Source: Actinoplanes sp. KI2
GTDB taxonomy: Bacteria > Actinomycetota > Actinomycetes > Mycobacteriales > Micromonosporaceae
Assembly: GCF_025630775.1 (NCBI RefSeq)
Contig: NZ_JAOSZE010000022.1
Coordinates: forward strand, 1 to 64,000
DNA length: 64,000 nucleotides
Reading direction: 5' to 3'
The notes under the pieces are model-generated. The model worked only from the letters and a program-made list of their open reading frames with translations. It had not been told where the DNA came from and made no database searches. Shown piece after piece: positions 24,319-33,788 of the stretch. Within the stretch, counting starts at the first letter, position 1; each line of letters begins with the position of its first letter. The position numbers and the translations under genes were made by a program.

Positions 24319-24732
24319 TCAAACCGCCACAAGCCGGACGCGATCGCCGCAGAGCTTGACCATGTCGTCAATGTCGGAAGTCAACATGACCACGGGGCGA
24401 TGCTGGCGCAACGCAGCCTCGGCAACCGCCGCATCGATCGCGTACTTGTGCCCGTGCAAACCGGCATCCATCAGTAGGTTCGACGCAGCCCTCGCCTCCT
24501 CCTCGCCCACCGGGACTACGCGCAACCCAGAGAGCACCCCGTTCAGGCGAGCCTTGTGGGTGCGAGCGTGGACTGCCTCGATGATGGTGAGTGCGCTGAT
24601 CACGGCCTCCATGCCACGCGAGCGCGCCTCGGCAGTCAATGCCACCACCTGCTCGTCGTCGGCAAGCAGCTTCGAGAGCCCTTCGCTGTCGAGGACCAGC
24701 GTCCCTTCGTGGATCAGCTTGCGGCGGGCCAT
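24319..24732 (-). CDS. PIN-domain toxin (VapC-like)
   Basis: A 137-residue PIN-domain protein, a predicted magnesium-dependent ribonuclease. Acidic residues typical of the active site appear in LVLDSEGLSKLL, in ALTIIEAVHA, in YAIDAAVAEA and in TSDIDDM. It overlaps the upstream ribbon-helix-helix gene by 19 bases, forming a standard toxin-antitoxin operon. The target RNA cannot be predicted from sequence. Confidence 0.83.
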   Translation of the reverse strand: MARRKLIHEGTLVLDSEGLSKLLADDEQVVALTAEARSRGMEAVISALTIIEAVHARTHKARLNGVLSGLRVVPVGEEEARAASNLLMDAGLHGHKYAIDAAVAEAALRQHRPVVMLTSDIDDMVKLCGDRVRLVAV

Positions 24733-24998
24733 TCGCCCTCCTCGGCGAACACCTCGTCGAAGACCTGCCGCGCCCGCTGACGAGCCTGCTCGGAGACCGG
24801 GCCCTTGCGGCTCTCGTAGTCCGCCAGGTACTCGTCAAGCATCTGCCCGCGCAACTCTCGCTCGACCGCCTCGGCGATGAACGCGGAGAACTCCCGCCTG
24901 CCTACCCGCGCCCGGATCGCCTCGGCGGTTCCCTCCGGCAGCGACAGGCTCACCCGCGTCGCGGGTCCTTCGCCGATGCCGTACCCCGTTTCGCCCAT
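24714..24998 (-). CDS. antitoxin of the PIN module (ribbon-helix-helix type)
   Basis: A 94-residue protein with an N-terminal strand-helix-helix: RVSLSLPEGTAEAIRARVG, then EFSAFIAEAVERELR. This fits a ribbon-helix-helix DNA-binding antitoxin. An acidic C-terminal tail would wrap the toxin. Arms GTGTCA (25008-25013) and TGACAC (25037-25042) flank its promoter and could serve autoregulation. The order antitoxin then toxin with overlap is the usual one. Confidence 0.78.
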   Translation of the reverse strand: MGETGYGIGEGPATRVSLSLPEGTAEAIRARVGRREFSAFIAEAVERELRGQMLDEYLADYESRKGPVSEQARQRARQVFDEVFAEEGEWPAAS

Positions 24999-25080
24999 GC
25001 CCCCAGTGTGTCAAACGAGTAGGAAAACCGCTATGCTGACACTGCGGGGCCGACGCCAGCCGGCAGATGTTGACCCGAAA

Positions 25081-26160
<1,080 letters not shown>

Positions 26161-26260
26161 GGAAACCCAGTCTACGCAACCGGCCGAGAGCGGCCCGGCG
26201 GCGATGCTCATGTCCGAATCCCGCCAGCCTTGCGAGGCAAAAGCGCGCAGACTCGACGCC

Positions 26261-27685
26261 ATGGAACTGGACTTCGAGCGGTGCTACCGAGCCGTGGACA
26301 GCCGGGACCAGCGCTTCGACGGCTGGTTCTTCACCGCCGTGACCAGCACCGGCATCTACTGCCGACCGTCCTGCCCGGCGATGACGCCGAAGCGGGAGAA
26401 CGTCACGTTCTTTCCGTCCGCGGCCGCCGCCCAGCGCGCCGGCTTCCGCGCCTGCAAGCGTTGCCGGCCGGACGCCGCGCCCGGCTCCCCGGAATGGGAC
26501 GTGCGCGCCGACCTGGTCGGCCGCGCGATGCGGCTGATCGGCGACGGGGTGGTCGACCGCGAGGGCGTGCCGGGCCTGGCGAGCCGGCTGGGCTACACCG
26601 AGCGCCACCTCAACCGGATGCTCACCGCCGAACTGGGTGCCGGTCCGCTGGCGCTCGCCCGGGCCCAACGCGCGCAGACCGCGCGCATCCTGATCGAGAC
26701 CACCGACCTCGGCCTCGCCGAAATCGCGTTCGCGTCGGGCTTCGGCAGCGTGCGGCAGTTCAACGACACCATTCAGGAGGTGTACGCGCAGCCGCCCTCG
26801 CAACTGCGCGAACGCCGCCCGGTCCGGACGGCCGAGGCGGGCACGATCAACCTCCGGCTCGCCTATCGGTCGCCGCTGCACGTCCCGGCGCTGCTCGACT
26901 TTCTGGAGATGCGGGCGCTGCCGGGCGTGGAGGAGCGGTCGGGAAACACGTACCGCCGCGGTCTGGTCTTGCCGCACGGAAGCGCGACGGTCGCGCTCAC
27001 CCCGGCCGACCGCTGGGTCTCCGCGTCGCTGCGGCTGGCCGACGTGCGCGATCTCGCGCCGGCCGTGGCCCGCTGCCGGCGGCTGTTCGATCTCGACGCG
27101 GACCCCGACGCCGTCGATGCCACGCTGAGCGCGGACGTCGCGCTGCGCGCGTCGATCAAAACCGAGCCGGGCGTACGCGTGCCGCGAGCGGTCGACGGCT
27201 TCGAGATGGCCGTGCGCGCGATCGTGGGGCAGCAGGTCAGCGTGGCGGGTGCGCGCACGACGCTGACCCGCATGATTCGCGCGGCCGGCGGCTTCGACGG
27301 CGCCGACCTCGTCGGGTTCCCGGCGGCCCGAGCGGTCGCCGACCTGCCGGACGCGGCGTTCGGGATGCCGGCCGCCCGGCGCGACACGATCCGGCGGCTG
27401 GCCGAGGCGGTCGCCGACGGAAAGATCGACCTGGAGCCCGGCGCCGACCGCGAGGAGTCGGCGGCCCGGCTGCTCGAACTGCCCGGGATCGGGCCGTGGA
27501 CGGCCGGCTACGTGGCGATGCGCGCGATCGGCGACCCGGACGTGTTCCTGCCGACCGACCTGGCGGTGCGCCGGGGTGCGGCCGCACTCGGCCTGCCGGA
27601 CACGCCGAAGGCCCTGGAGCGGCACGCCGAGCGGTGGCGGCCCTGGCGGTCGTACGCACTGATCCGCCTGTGGCGAGCCTCCTGA
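26261..27685 (+). CDS. AdaA-AlkA fusion: methylation-responsive activator and 3-methyladenine glycosylase
   Basis: A 474-residue protein in three parts. The Ada zinc domain (residues 1-75) has C34, C38, C65 and C68; C34 is the phosphotriester methyl acceptor. An AraC-type HTH spans roughly 85-185 (LASRLGYTERHLNRML, IAFASGFGSVRQFNDTIQ). The AlkA glycosylase part has a helix-hairpin-helix (LPGIGPWTAGYVAMRA) and the catalytic Asp region LPTDLAVRRG. It senses methyl damage, activates transcription and excises alkylated bases. The C-terminal methyltransferase of E. coli Ada is absent but encoded by the next gene. AAAGCGC (26240-26246), 14 bases upstream, recalls the Ada box. Confidence 0.92.
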   Translation: MELDFERCYRAVDSRDQRFDGWFFTAVTSTGIYCRPSCPAMTPKRENVTFFPSAAAAQRAGFRACKRCRPDAAPGSPEWDVRADLVGRAMRLIGDGVVDREGVPGLASRLGYTERHLNRMLTAELGAGPLALARAQRAQTARILIETTDLGLAEIAFASGFGSVRQFNDTIQEVYAQPPSQLRERRPVRTAEAGTINLRLAYRSPLHVPALLDFLEMRALPGVEERSGNTYRRGLVLPHGSATVALTPADRWVSASLRLADVRDLAPAVARCRRLFDLDADPDAVDATLSADVALRASIKTEPGVRVPRAVDGFEMAVRAIVGQQVSVAGARTTLTRMIRAAGGFDGADLVGFPAARAVADLPDAAFGMPAARRDTIRRLAEAVADGKIDLEPGADREESAARLLELPGIGPWTAGYVAMRAIGDPDVFLPTDLAVRRGAAALGLPDTPKALERHAERWRPWRSYALIRLWRAS

Positions 27686-27769
27686 ACCCAGTTGTCCACA
27701 GGCACCGAGAACGTCGAGCGCGGCCGGCCCCGGCGGGCCAGGCTGGGCAACCAACCCCTGGAGGAGACG

Positions 27770-28264
27770 ATGTTGAAGTACCAGACCATGGAGACCCCGG
27801 CCGGCCCGCTCACGATCGTGGTCGGCGAGACCGGCGCCGTGCGCGCCGCCGGGTTCACCTCCGAAGTGGACGACCTGCTCCCCCTGATCCACCCGGCGCT
27901 GGCCGGCGAGGCGGTCCCGGCCGACGACGTGGGCCCGGTCACCGGCCACGTGCGCTCCTATCTCGACGGTGACCGCACCGCGCTCGACGCGGTGGTCGTC
28001 GAGCAGCGCAGCAGTGGGGAGTTCATGGCGCACGCGTGGCGGGTGATGCGCGACATCAAGCCGGGCAGCCCGGTGACCTATTCCGAGTTCGCCCGGCTGG
28101 CGGGCCGGCCGGCGGCGGTCCGGGCAGCCGCGGCGGCCTGCGCGCGCAACCCGGTGGCCCTGTTCACCCCGTGCCATCGGGTGCTGCGGCTGGACGGCTC
28201 GCTCGGCGGCTACCGCTGGGGGCTGGACGTGAAACGCTGGCTGCTCGACTTCGAGGCCGAGTGA
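27770..28264 (+). CDS. ogt: methylated-DNA--protein-cysteine methyltransferase
   Basis: A 164-residue suicide enzyme that transfers O6-methyl groups from guanine to Cys135 in the active site PCHRV. Downstream GSLGGYRWGLDVKRWLL is also typical. GGAGGAG ends 3 bases before ATG 27770; a second in-frame Met is six codons later. It lies 84 bases after the AdaA-AlkA gene on the same strand, so the two form an adaptive-response unit that together contains all activities of E. coli Ada plus AlkA. A bidirectional terminator follows. Confidence 0.93.
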   Translation: MLKYQTMETPAGPLTIVVGETGAVRAAGFTSEVDDLLPLIHPALAGEAVPADDVGPVTGHVRSYLDGDRTALDAVVVEQRSSGEFMAHAWRVMRDIKPGSPVTYSEFARLAGRPAAVRAAAAACARNPVALFTPCHRVLRLDGSLGGYRWGLDVKRWLLDFEAE

Positions 28265-28281
28265 GGGGCCGAATGACCGGT

Positions 28282-28324
28282 GGTCGCCCGGCTCCCGCCC
28301 TTGGGGAGCGGAGGCCGGGCGACC
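28282..28324. terminator. bidirectional terminator between ogt and the XRE gene
   Basis: A perfect 10-bp stem GGTCGCCCGG / CCGGGCGACC (28282-28291 and 28315-28324), with an inner CTCC/GGAG pairing, lies between two convergent genes whose stops are 63 bases apart. Confidence 0.75.
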
Positions 28325-28327
28325 GGC

Positions 28328-29044
28328 TCACGCCTGGGTGCGGTCGTCGTCGAACAACCTGCGGAGGAGGGTGAGTTCGTCGGAGCGAGCGTTCCAACCG
28401 GTGATCGACTCGCTGGGCGGCGCCGTTCCCCCGGACGGGTCGATCGTCATGTGCCACTCGAGGTGCAGGGCGGTGTCGTTCACCCAACTTCCGCACCGGT
28501 CGCACTTGAAGGCGGTCTGGGCGACATTCACACCGTCGCTTTCCGAGTGCCCGGCGGTGCCGGTCGGAAGCCGGACCGGTTCGGCTACCGGCACGCTGGC
28601 CCGGCCCCGGATCGTTCCGGGCTGGCGTCGGTGCATGTTCGCCGCCGTCCAGAGGATGTGCCACTCCCGCAACACGGCCGGCGGGACCCGGAAGCACCGT
28701 CCGAGCCGCTGCACCAGCACCCAGGAGGGCATCGCCTTGCCACAGAAGACCTTGGACAGCGTCGCCTTGCTGTACTCGACCTTGTCCCCGAGCGCGGTGA
28801 GGGACGGCTTGCCCGCCCGGGTGTAGGTGAGGCTGAGGTCGGCGATCAGATCGTCGTAGGCACGATCCGGATCCATCAGCTTGGCCCGGTTCCGGGCCTC
28901 GGCATCCGAATAGGGGAACGGGATCTCCCGCGGGTGTGCCTCCGCCGCCTCGGTCTCGCGCCCGGTCGCCCGGCGATGCCGCCCGACCGGCATACGCGGC
29001 GCCTCTTCCCGGTGGTCGATGTCATTCCGGCGGCGCTCGGTCAT
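28328..29044 (-). CDS. XRE-type regulator with C-terminal C2H2-like zinc finger
   Basis: A 238-residue protein. A middle helix-turn-helix domain (LSLTYTRAGKPSLTALGDKV, then ATLSKVFCGKAMPSWVLVQRL) is of the XRE kind common in Micromonosporaceae and Streptomyces. Behind a linker, FKCDRCGSWVNDTALHLEWH has the spacing C-x2-C-x9-H-x3-H of a single zinc finger. ATG 29044 overlaps the stop of a small membrane protein by 4 bases; a longer in-frame reading is not needed. It may sense a state relayed by that membrane partner. Targets are unknown. Confidence 0.75.
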   Translation of the reverse strand: MTERRRNDIDHREEAPRMPVGRHRRATGRETEAAEAHPREIPFPYSDAEARNRAKLMDPDRAYDDLIADLSLTYTRAGKPSLTALGDKVEYSKATLSKVFCGKAMPSWVLVQRLGRCFRVPPAVLREWHILWTAANMHRRQPGTIRGRASVPVAEPVRLPTGTAGHSESDGVNVAQTAFKCDRCGSWVNDTALHLEWHMTIDPSGGTAPPSESITGWNARSDELTLLRRLFDDDRTQA

Positions 29045-29328
29045 GCCGTGCCGCCCGAGAAGCGCGCCAGGAACGTGCCGATGGCCGGCGACGGGGCGCC
29101 GTCGAGCAGCCACCCGGCGACCGTCGCGCCGGCGAGGCCGAGCCCGGCCATGGTCATCAGCGCCGTCGGCAGATCGCGCCCGCTGCAGATCAGGAGCAGC
29201 CCCGGAACCAGCACAAGCACAAGAACGAGGATTCGCCCTCCGACGCGACAGTCACGGACAGTGGTCGGCTCTTTCACCGGCACCAGGCATTGCCATGGGG
29301 TGGGCAGATTAACGTGTGGGACTTTCAT
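29041..29328 (-). CDS. small two-segment membrane protein
   Basis: A 95-residue protein of unknown function with two hydrophobic segments (GRILVLVLVLVPGLLLIC and LMTMAGLGLAGATVAGWLL). It is cotranscribed and translationally coupled (ATGA overlap) with the XRE regulator. The start at ATG 29328 lacks a convincing ribosome site, so the true N-terminus may be further in. Confidence 0.6.
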   Translation of the reverse strand: MKVPHVNLPTPWQCLVPVKEPTTVRDCRVGGRILVLVLVLVPGLLLICSGRDLPTALMTMAGLGLAGATVAGWLLDGAPSPAIGTFLARFSGGTA

Positions 29329-29577
29329 ATTCCGGATGACCCCTCATCTGGATGGTCTCGGACCTTGGTCAAAGGGCGCGAGAAACCAGATGGTGGACTG
29401 GCCGCATCGCCCCGGCCGCCGATTCTGTGCGGCGGCTAAGAGAGATTCCAGCACTCAGAGTGGCCCCGATCAAGGCCTACTGGACACGCCGGACAAGCGT
29501 GCAACTTGCACGTCCCGGTAGTGAGACAACTTAACTATTCGCACGGAAAGACGCCCGCGAAACGACGCGGACGGCAA

Positions 29578-29649
29578 TTCCGGATAATGCGATCGAGGGG
29601 CCGGTCAACGCCATGGCGGCGCCGCATCGACCCCTCGACCGATCCGGAA
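29578..29649. repeat. nested inverted repeat in the gene-free stretch
   Basis: Outer arms TTCCGGAT / ATCCGGAA (29578-29585 and 29642-29649) and inner arms TCGAGGGG / CCCCTCGA (29593-29600 and 29631-29638) can fold into one long hairpin. A self-complementary GCGGCGCCGC sits in the loop. It resembles a REP-type element or the end of a small mobile unit. Confidence 0.6.
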
Positions 29650-29874
29650 AGACTGCCACCATAGCCGCTTTCCGGCCTTGCCATCTCCGATTGCGGTCCG
29701 AGACCAATCAGAACCAGCATCGGGCGAAAATGCATGACCTTCGCACGGGTCACCCTACTAGCCGTGCACCGATGCGACCAGGCCCGCCAAGGCTGAGCCG
29801 CGACGCTCAGGCCGGAGGCCTCCTCGCCATCGGCCATCAGAGTCGGTGCAACGGCCACGACGCGCCACCCCCAC

Positions 29875-29976
29875 GAAACACCGCGAAACGGCCGGCGCCG
29901 CCCAACGAAGCCTGAGCAGGCAGATTTCAGCATAACGATCGTCCTGGTTTAGAAACCACGCGAAACACGGCGAAAC
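29875..29976. repeat. GAAAC words at helical-turn spacing
   Basis: GAAAC begins at 29875, 29885, 29952, 29962 and 29972, exactly 10 bases apart within each group, with context (A/G)CGCGAAAC. Single copies also occur at 29559 and 30317. The phasing would put all copies on one face of the helix. Confidence 0.5.
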
Positions 29977-30552
29977 GCGAAGCGCCGGTACGCAACGACC
30001 GGAGCTGCACGATCGGGCGGTCTGCGGTTGCCCGATCGCGCTCCTCGGCCCGGCGGCCCGAAAGGCACGGCCAATGATCAGGAGAGGGCTCCCGTGCGGG
30101 CCCGGTTTTGTCGCAATCCTTTGCCCGTAGGCATGAAACCACCGCGACTCCAATCGGAGATGCCCCGCAAAAATGACTCGCCCGGCAGGAAAGCCTCGCG
30201 TTCTGCGACGGGCCGAGGCGGCATTCGCCGATCCGGTCCACCGAATGCGCCGAATTGTTGATCCCGAAGCCACTCTGGTCAGATGGTTGCCTTATTAGCA
30301 TCGGTATCAGTGGGGCGAAACACCTGATGAGCGCTAAAGACGTGATACTGGCATAGTGGACACCGAAAAATACGATGCGTAACGTCTCGGGTTCCTGCCG
30401 TCAGGACGTTGAACGAAATTTCGCGTTTCCCTGGTTCGGTGATCGGCAGCGCCACCCGGGCGCCCGCGGGACACCGCCCGACCGTTCGAGGCGACGCGGC
30501 CGGGCGGGTTATCGGGCGGTCACGATCCGCATACCGCCGTAGCATTCTGCCC

Positions 30553-33096
30553 ATGACTGATACGGGTAGGACCGCGCGCGCCGGTCTCCCCGAGCGACCG
30601 TCGCTGGACGGCCTCGAGGGCAAATGGTCGCGCCGCTGGCAGGAGGAGGGTGTGTATGCGTTCGACCGCTCGAAGGAGCGCTCGGACGTATATGCCATCG
30701 ACACGCCTCCACCGACCGTATCGGGCGAGCTGCACATGGGGCACGTCTTCTCGTACACCCACACCGACACCGTCGCGCGGTTCCAGCGGATGCGCGGCAA
30801 GGCCGTCTTCTACCCGATGGGCTGGGACGACAACGGCCTGCCCACCGAGCGCCGGGTGCAGGTCCGCTACGGCATCCGGTGCGACCCGTCCCTGCCGTAC
30901 GACCCGGCCTGGCGGCCGCCGGCCACCCCGCCGAAAGACCCGATCTCCGTCTCCCGGCGGAACTTCGTCGAGACCTGCGCCGAGCTGACCACCGAGGACG
31001 AGAAGGCGTTCGAGCAGCTGTGGCGCACGCTCGGCCTGTCCGTCGACTGGGGACTGACCTACACCACGATCGGAGATCGGGCCCGGGCCGTCTCGCAGCG
31101 CTTCTTCCTCACCAACGTGGCGCGCGGCGAGGCGTACACGGCCGAGGCCCCGACGCTGTGGGACGTCGGCTTCCGCACCGCGGTCGCCCAGGCGGAACTG
31201 GAGGATCGGGACCGCCCCGGCGCGTACCACAAGCTGCGCTTCCACGGGCCGGACGGCCCGATCGAGATCGACACCACCCGGCCCGAGCTGCTGCCGGCCT
31301 GTGTCGCCCTGGTTTTCCACCCCGGCGACGAGCGCTATCGGCACCTGGTCGGCCGGACGGTCAAGACGCCGTTCTTCGACGTCGAGGTCCCGGTGCACGA
31401 GCACCCGCTCGCCGCGCCGGACAAGGGCACCGGCATCGCGATGGTCTGCACCTTCGGCGACACCACCGACGTGACCTGGTGGCGTGACCTGCGGCTGGAA
31501 ACGCGCGTCGTGCTGGGCCGGGACGGCCGGTTCCGGCCGGACCGCCCGGCCGGGGTGCCCGCGGCGGCGTACGAGCCGTTCGCCGGCCTCACGGTGAACG
31601 CGGCCCGGCGGGAGATCGTCCGGGTGTTGCGCGAGGCGGGCGACCTGATCGGCGAGCCTCGGCCGGTCACCCACCCGGTCAAGTTCTACGAGAAGGGCGA
31701 CTCGCCGCTCGAGATCGTCACGAGCCGGCAGTGGTTCATCCGCAACGGCGGGCGCGAGCCCGAGCTGCGGGAGAGGATGCTGGCCCGGGGCCGGGAGCTG
31801 CGCTGGTTCCCGGAGCACATGCGGCACCGGTACGAGCACTGGGTCACCGGCCTGACCGGGGACTGGCTGATCAGCCGGCAGCGCTTCTTCGGCGTCCCGA
31901 TCCCGGTGTGGTACCGGCTCGACAACGCTGGCGAACCGGATTACACCCAGCTTCTCATACCGGACGAATCAGCACTGCCGGTTGACCCTTCCTCGGAGTG
32001 TCCGCCCGGCTTCGACGAGTCCCAGCGGGACGTCCCCGGCGGCTTCACGGCCGACCCCGACGTCATGGACACCTGGGCCACGTCGTCGCTGACCCCGCAG
32101 ATCGTCGGCGGCTGGCACGACGACGAAGACCTCTTCCGGCGCGTCTTCCCGATGGACCACCGGCCGCAGGCCCACGAGATCATCCGGACCTGGCTGTTCT
32201 GCACGGTGCTGCGCGCCGACCTGGAAAACGGCGTGCTGCCGTGGCGCACCGCGGTCCTCTCCGGCTGGATCCTCGACCCCGACCGCAAGAAGATGTCCAA
32301 GACCAAGGGCAACGTGGTCACCCCGCTCGACCTGCTCGAGCAGAACGGCTCGGACGCGGTCCGGTACTGGGCGGCGAACGGCCGGCCGGGCGCCGACCTG
32401 GCCTACGACCCGGCCCAGATCAAGGTCGGCCGGCGACTGGCGACCAAGCTGCTCAACGCGTCGCGGTTCGCGCTCGGCCTGGGCGCGGCGGAGGCGCTGC
32501 GGCAGCCGGTGACCGAGCCGATCGACCGGGCCATGCTGACCCGGCTCGCCACCGTGGTCACCGCGGCCACCGAGGCGTTCGACCGGTACGACCACACCGA
32601 GGCCCTGCAGGTCACCGAGGCCTTCTTCTGGACGTTCTGCGACGACTACATCGAGCTGGTCAAGGAGCGGGCGTACGCATCCGGCCCGGCCGCGGACTCG
32701 GCCCGCGCCGCGCTGGCGGCCGGGCTGTCGGTGCTGTTGCGGCTGTTCGCGCCGGTCCTGCCGTACGTGACCGAGGAGGTCTGGTCGTGGTGGCGGTACG
32801 GCTCGGTGCACCGCTCGACCTGGCCGACCCGGTACGAGCTGACCCGGGTCGCGCCCGAGGGCGACGTCGGCCTGCTCGACCTGGCCGGCGAGGCGCTGCG
32901 TCAGGTCCGCAGGGCAAAGTCCGACCGGAAGCTGTCGATGAAGGCCGAGGTGCCGCTGGCCGAGGCGCTCGGGCCGGCGGCGCTGCTCGACCGGCTCGCC
33001 CTGATCGAGGGTGACCTGCGGGCGGCGGGCCGGATCGGCAAGCTCGACCGGCTGCCCGACCGCACGCCCGAGCTGGTCATCGCCTGCGCCTTCTGA
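30553..33096 (+). CDS. valS: valine--tRNA ligase
   Basis: An 847-residue class I aminoacyl-tRNA synthetase that charges tRNA-Val. The HIGH-type motif is HMGH at 61-64 with the preceding PPPTVSGEL, and KMSKS is KMSKTKGN at about 579. The segment MGWDDNGLPTERRVQ is typical of the shorter ValS form found in actinobacteria and archaea, which lacks the long C-terminal coiled coil. The editing domain lies between about 200 and 370. TAGCAT (30540-30545), 7 bases before ATG 30553, indicates a leaderless mRNA. It is followed by a strong hairpin. Confidence 0.95.
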   Translation: MTDTGRTARAGLPERPSLDGLEGKWSRRWQEEGVYAFDRSKERSDVYAIDTPPPTVSGELHMGHVFSYTHTDTVARFQRMRGKAVFYPMGWDDNGLPTERRVQVRYGIRCDPSLPYDPAWRPPATPPKDPISVSRRNFVETCAELTTEDEKAFEQLWRTLGLSVDWGLTYTTIGDRARAVSQRFFLTNVARGEAYTAEAPTLWDVGFRTAVAQAELEDRDRPGAYHKLRFHGPDGPIEIDTTRPELLPACVALVFHPGDERYRHLVGRTVKTPFFDVEVPVHEHPLAAPDKGTGIAMVCTFGDTTDVTWWRDLRLETRVVLGRDGRFRPDRPAGVPAAAYEPFAGLTVNAARREIVRVLREAGDLIGEPRPVTHPVKFYEKGDSPLEIVTSRQWFIRNGGREPELRERMLARGRELRWFPEHMRHRYEHWVTGLTGDWLISRQRFFGVPIPVWYRLDNAGEPDYTQLLIPDESALPVDPSSECPPGFDESQRDVPGGFTADPDVMDTWATSSLTPQIVGGWHDDEDLFRRVFPMDHRPQAHEIIRTWLFCTVLRADLENGVLPWRTAVLSGWILDPDRKKMSKTKGNVVTPLDLLEQNGSDAVRYWAANGRPGADLAYDPAQIKVGRRLATKLLNASRFALGLGAAEALRQPVTEPIDRAMLTRLATVVTAATEAFDRYDHTEALQVTEAFFWTFCDDYIELVKERAYASGPAADSARAALAAGLSVLLRLFAPVLPYVTEEVWSWWRYGSVHRSTWPTRYELTRVAPEGDVGLLDLAGEALRQVRRAKSDRKLSMKAEVPLAEALGPAALLDRLALIEGDLRAAGRIGKLDRLPDRTPELVIACAF

Positions 33097-33111
33097 CGCC
33101 TCGCCGGAAAC

Positions 33112-33148
33112 GGGGCCGGGACCGGTTAAAACGCCGGTCTCGGGCCCC
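33112..33148 (+). terminator. terminator of valS
   Basis: GGGGCC(G)GGACCGG pairs with CCGGTCTCGGGCCCC around a short AT-rich loop, 16 bases after the valS stop. It is a long GC-rich stem without a T-tract. Confidence 0.75.
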
Positions 33149-33161
33149 TCCTGCGGGCAGC

Positions 33162-33725
33162 ATGAAGGGCATGTCGATCGCGCCCGAGCAGGTGGCGGCG
33201 CCCGCCACCGACACCGTGCTGTTCCGATCCTCGCCGTGGCGGACCTTCGGCACCGTCTTCGCGCTGCTGATGCTCTCGTTCACGGCGGTGTCGCCGATCG
33301 CCGCGCTGCTGGCCGGCGGCACCGGCAACCCGTGGTGGCAGACCGCCCTGCAGGCCGCCGCGATCAGCGTCATTGCCGCCGGCCTCTACGCCTGGTCGAC
33401 CCGGGGCGCGCTGAAGACCTGGATCCGGATCTCGTCGGGCGGCCTCGAGATGGCCGCCCAGGACAGCGACCCGATCCTGCTGGCCTGGCCGGACATCGCC
33501 CACGTGCAGGTACGCCGGCAGGGCATCCGCTCGATCCTCGAGGTCACACCGCTGGACCTCGACCGGGTGCACCCGGTGCAGGGCGACGGCCCGGGCGGGC
33601 CGGCGATGACCGAGACCGCCGAGGGGCCGGCCTTCACCGCCGACCTCACCGAGCTGTGGCCGGGCCCCCGCGCCCTGCGGCGCGAGCTGGCCCGGCACCT
33701 GCCGCCGGAAAAGCCGGCACCCTAG
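33162..33725 (+). CDS. two-TM membrane protein with cytosolic domain
   Basis: A 187-residue hypothetical protein. Two hydrophobic segments near the N-terminus (TVFALLMLSFTAVSPIAALL and ALQAAAISVIAAGLYAW) are followed by a soluble region with IRISSGGLEMAAQ and LLAWPDIAHVQVRRQGIRSILEV, the beta-rich pattern of PH-like domains attached to membranes. It starts at ATG 33162, or possibly 33171; neither has a strong ribosome site. It stands alone behind the valS terminator. Function unknown. Confidence 0.7.
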   Translation: MKGMSIAPEQVAAPATDTVLFRSSPWRTFGTVFALLMLSFTAVSPIAALLAGGTGNPWWQTALQAAAISVIAAGLYAWSTRGALKTWIRISSGGLEMAAQDSDPILLAWPDIAHVQVRRQGIRSILEVTPLDLDRVHPVQGDGPGGPAMTETAEGPAFTADLTELWPGPRALRRELARHLPPEKPAP

Positions 33726-33788
33726 CCGGACCCGGCCAGCTCGAACGAGCCTCGGCCGCCTCGAACCAGTCCCGGCCGGCCGCCTCGG

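Larger units (their letters stand above)
29329..30539. other. 1.2-kb stretch without a convincing gene
   Basis: The stretch looks richer in A and T than its surroundings. Open frames here (for example minus strand 29758-30273 or 30279-30800) have no ribosome site, no motif and actinobacteria-atypical composition, so I leave them out. It contains a nested inverted repeat (29578-29649) and an array of GAAAC words at 10-base spacing (29875-29976). No tRNA, T-box or transposase remnant was recognised before valS. Confidence 0.6.

Noticed and set aside
29535..30273. Minus-strand frames of 130-170 codons in the 1.2-kb gap
   Set aside because: No ribosome site or leaderless box, unusual amino-acid composition and no motif.
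30279..30552. T-box riboswitch upstream of valS
   Set aside because: No conserved T-box sequence (GGGTGGNACCGCG) or specifier stem found; the valS promoter looks leaderless.
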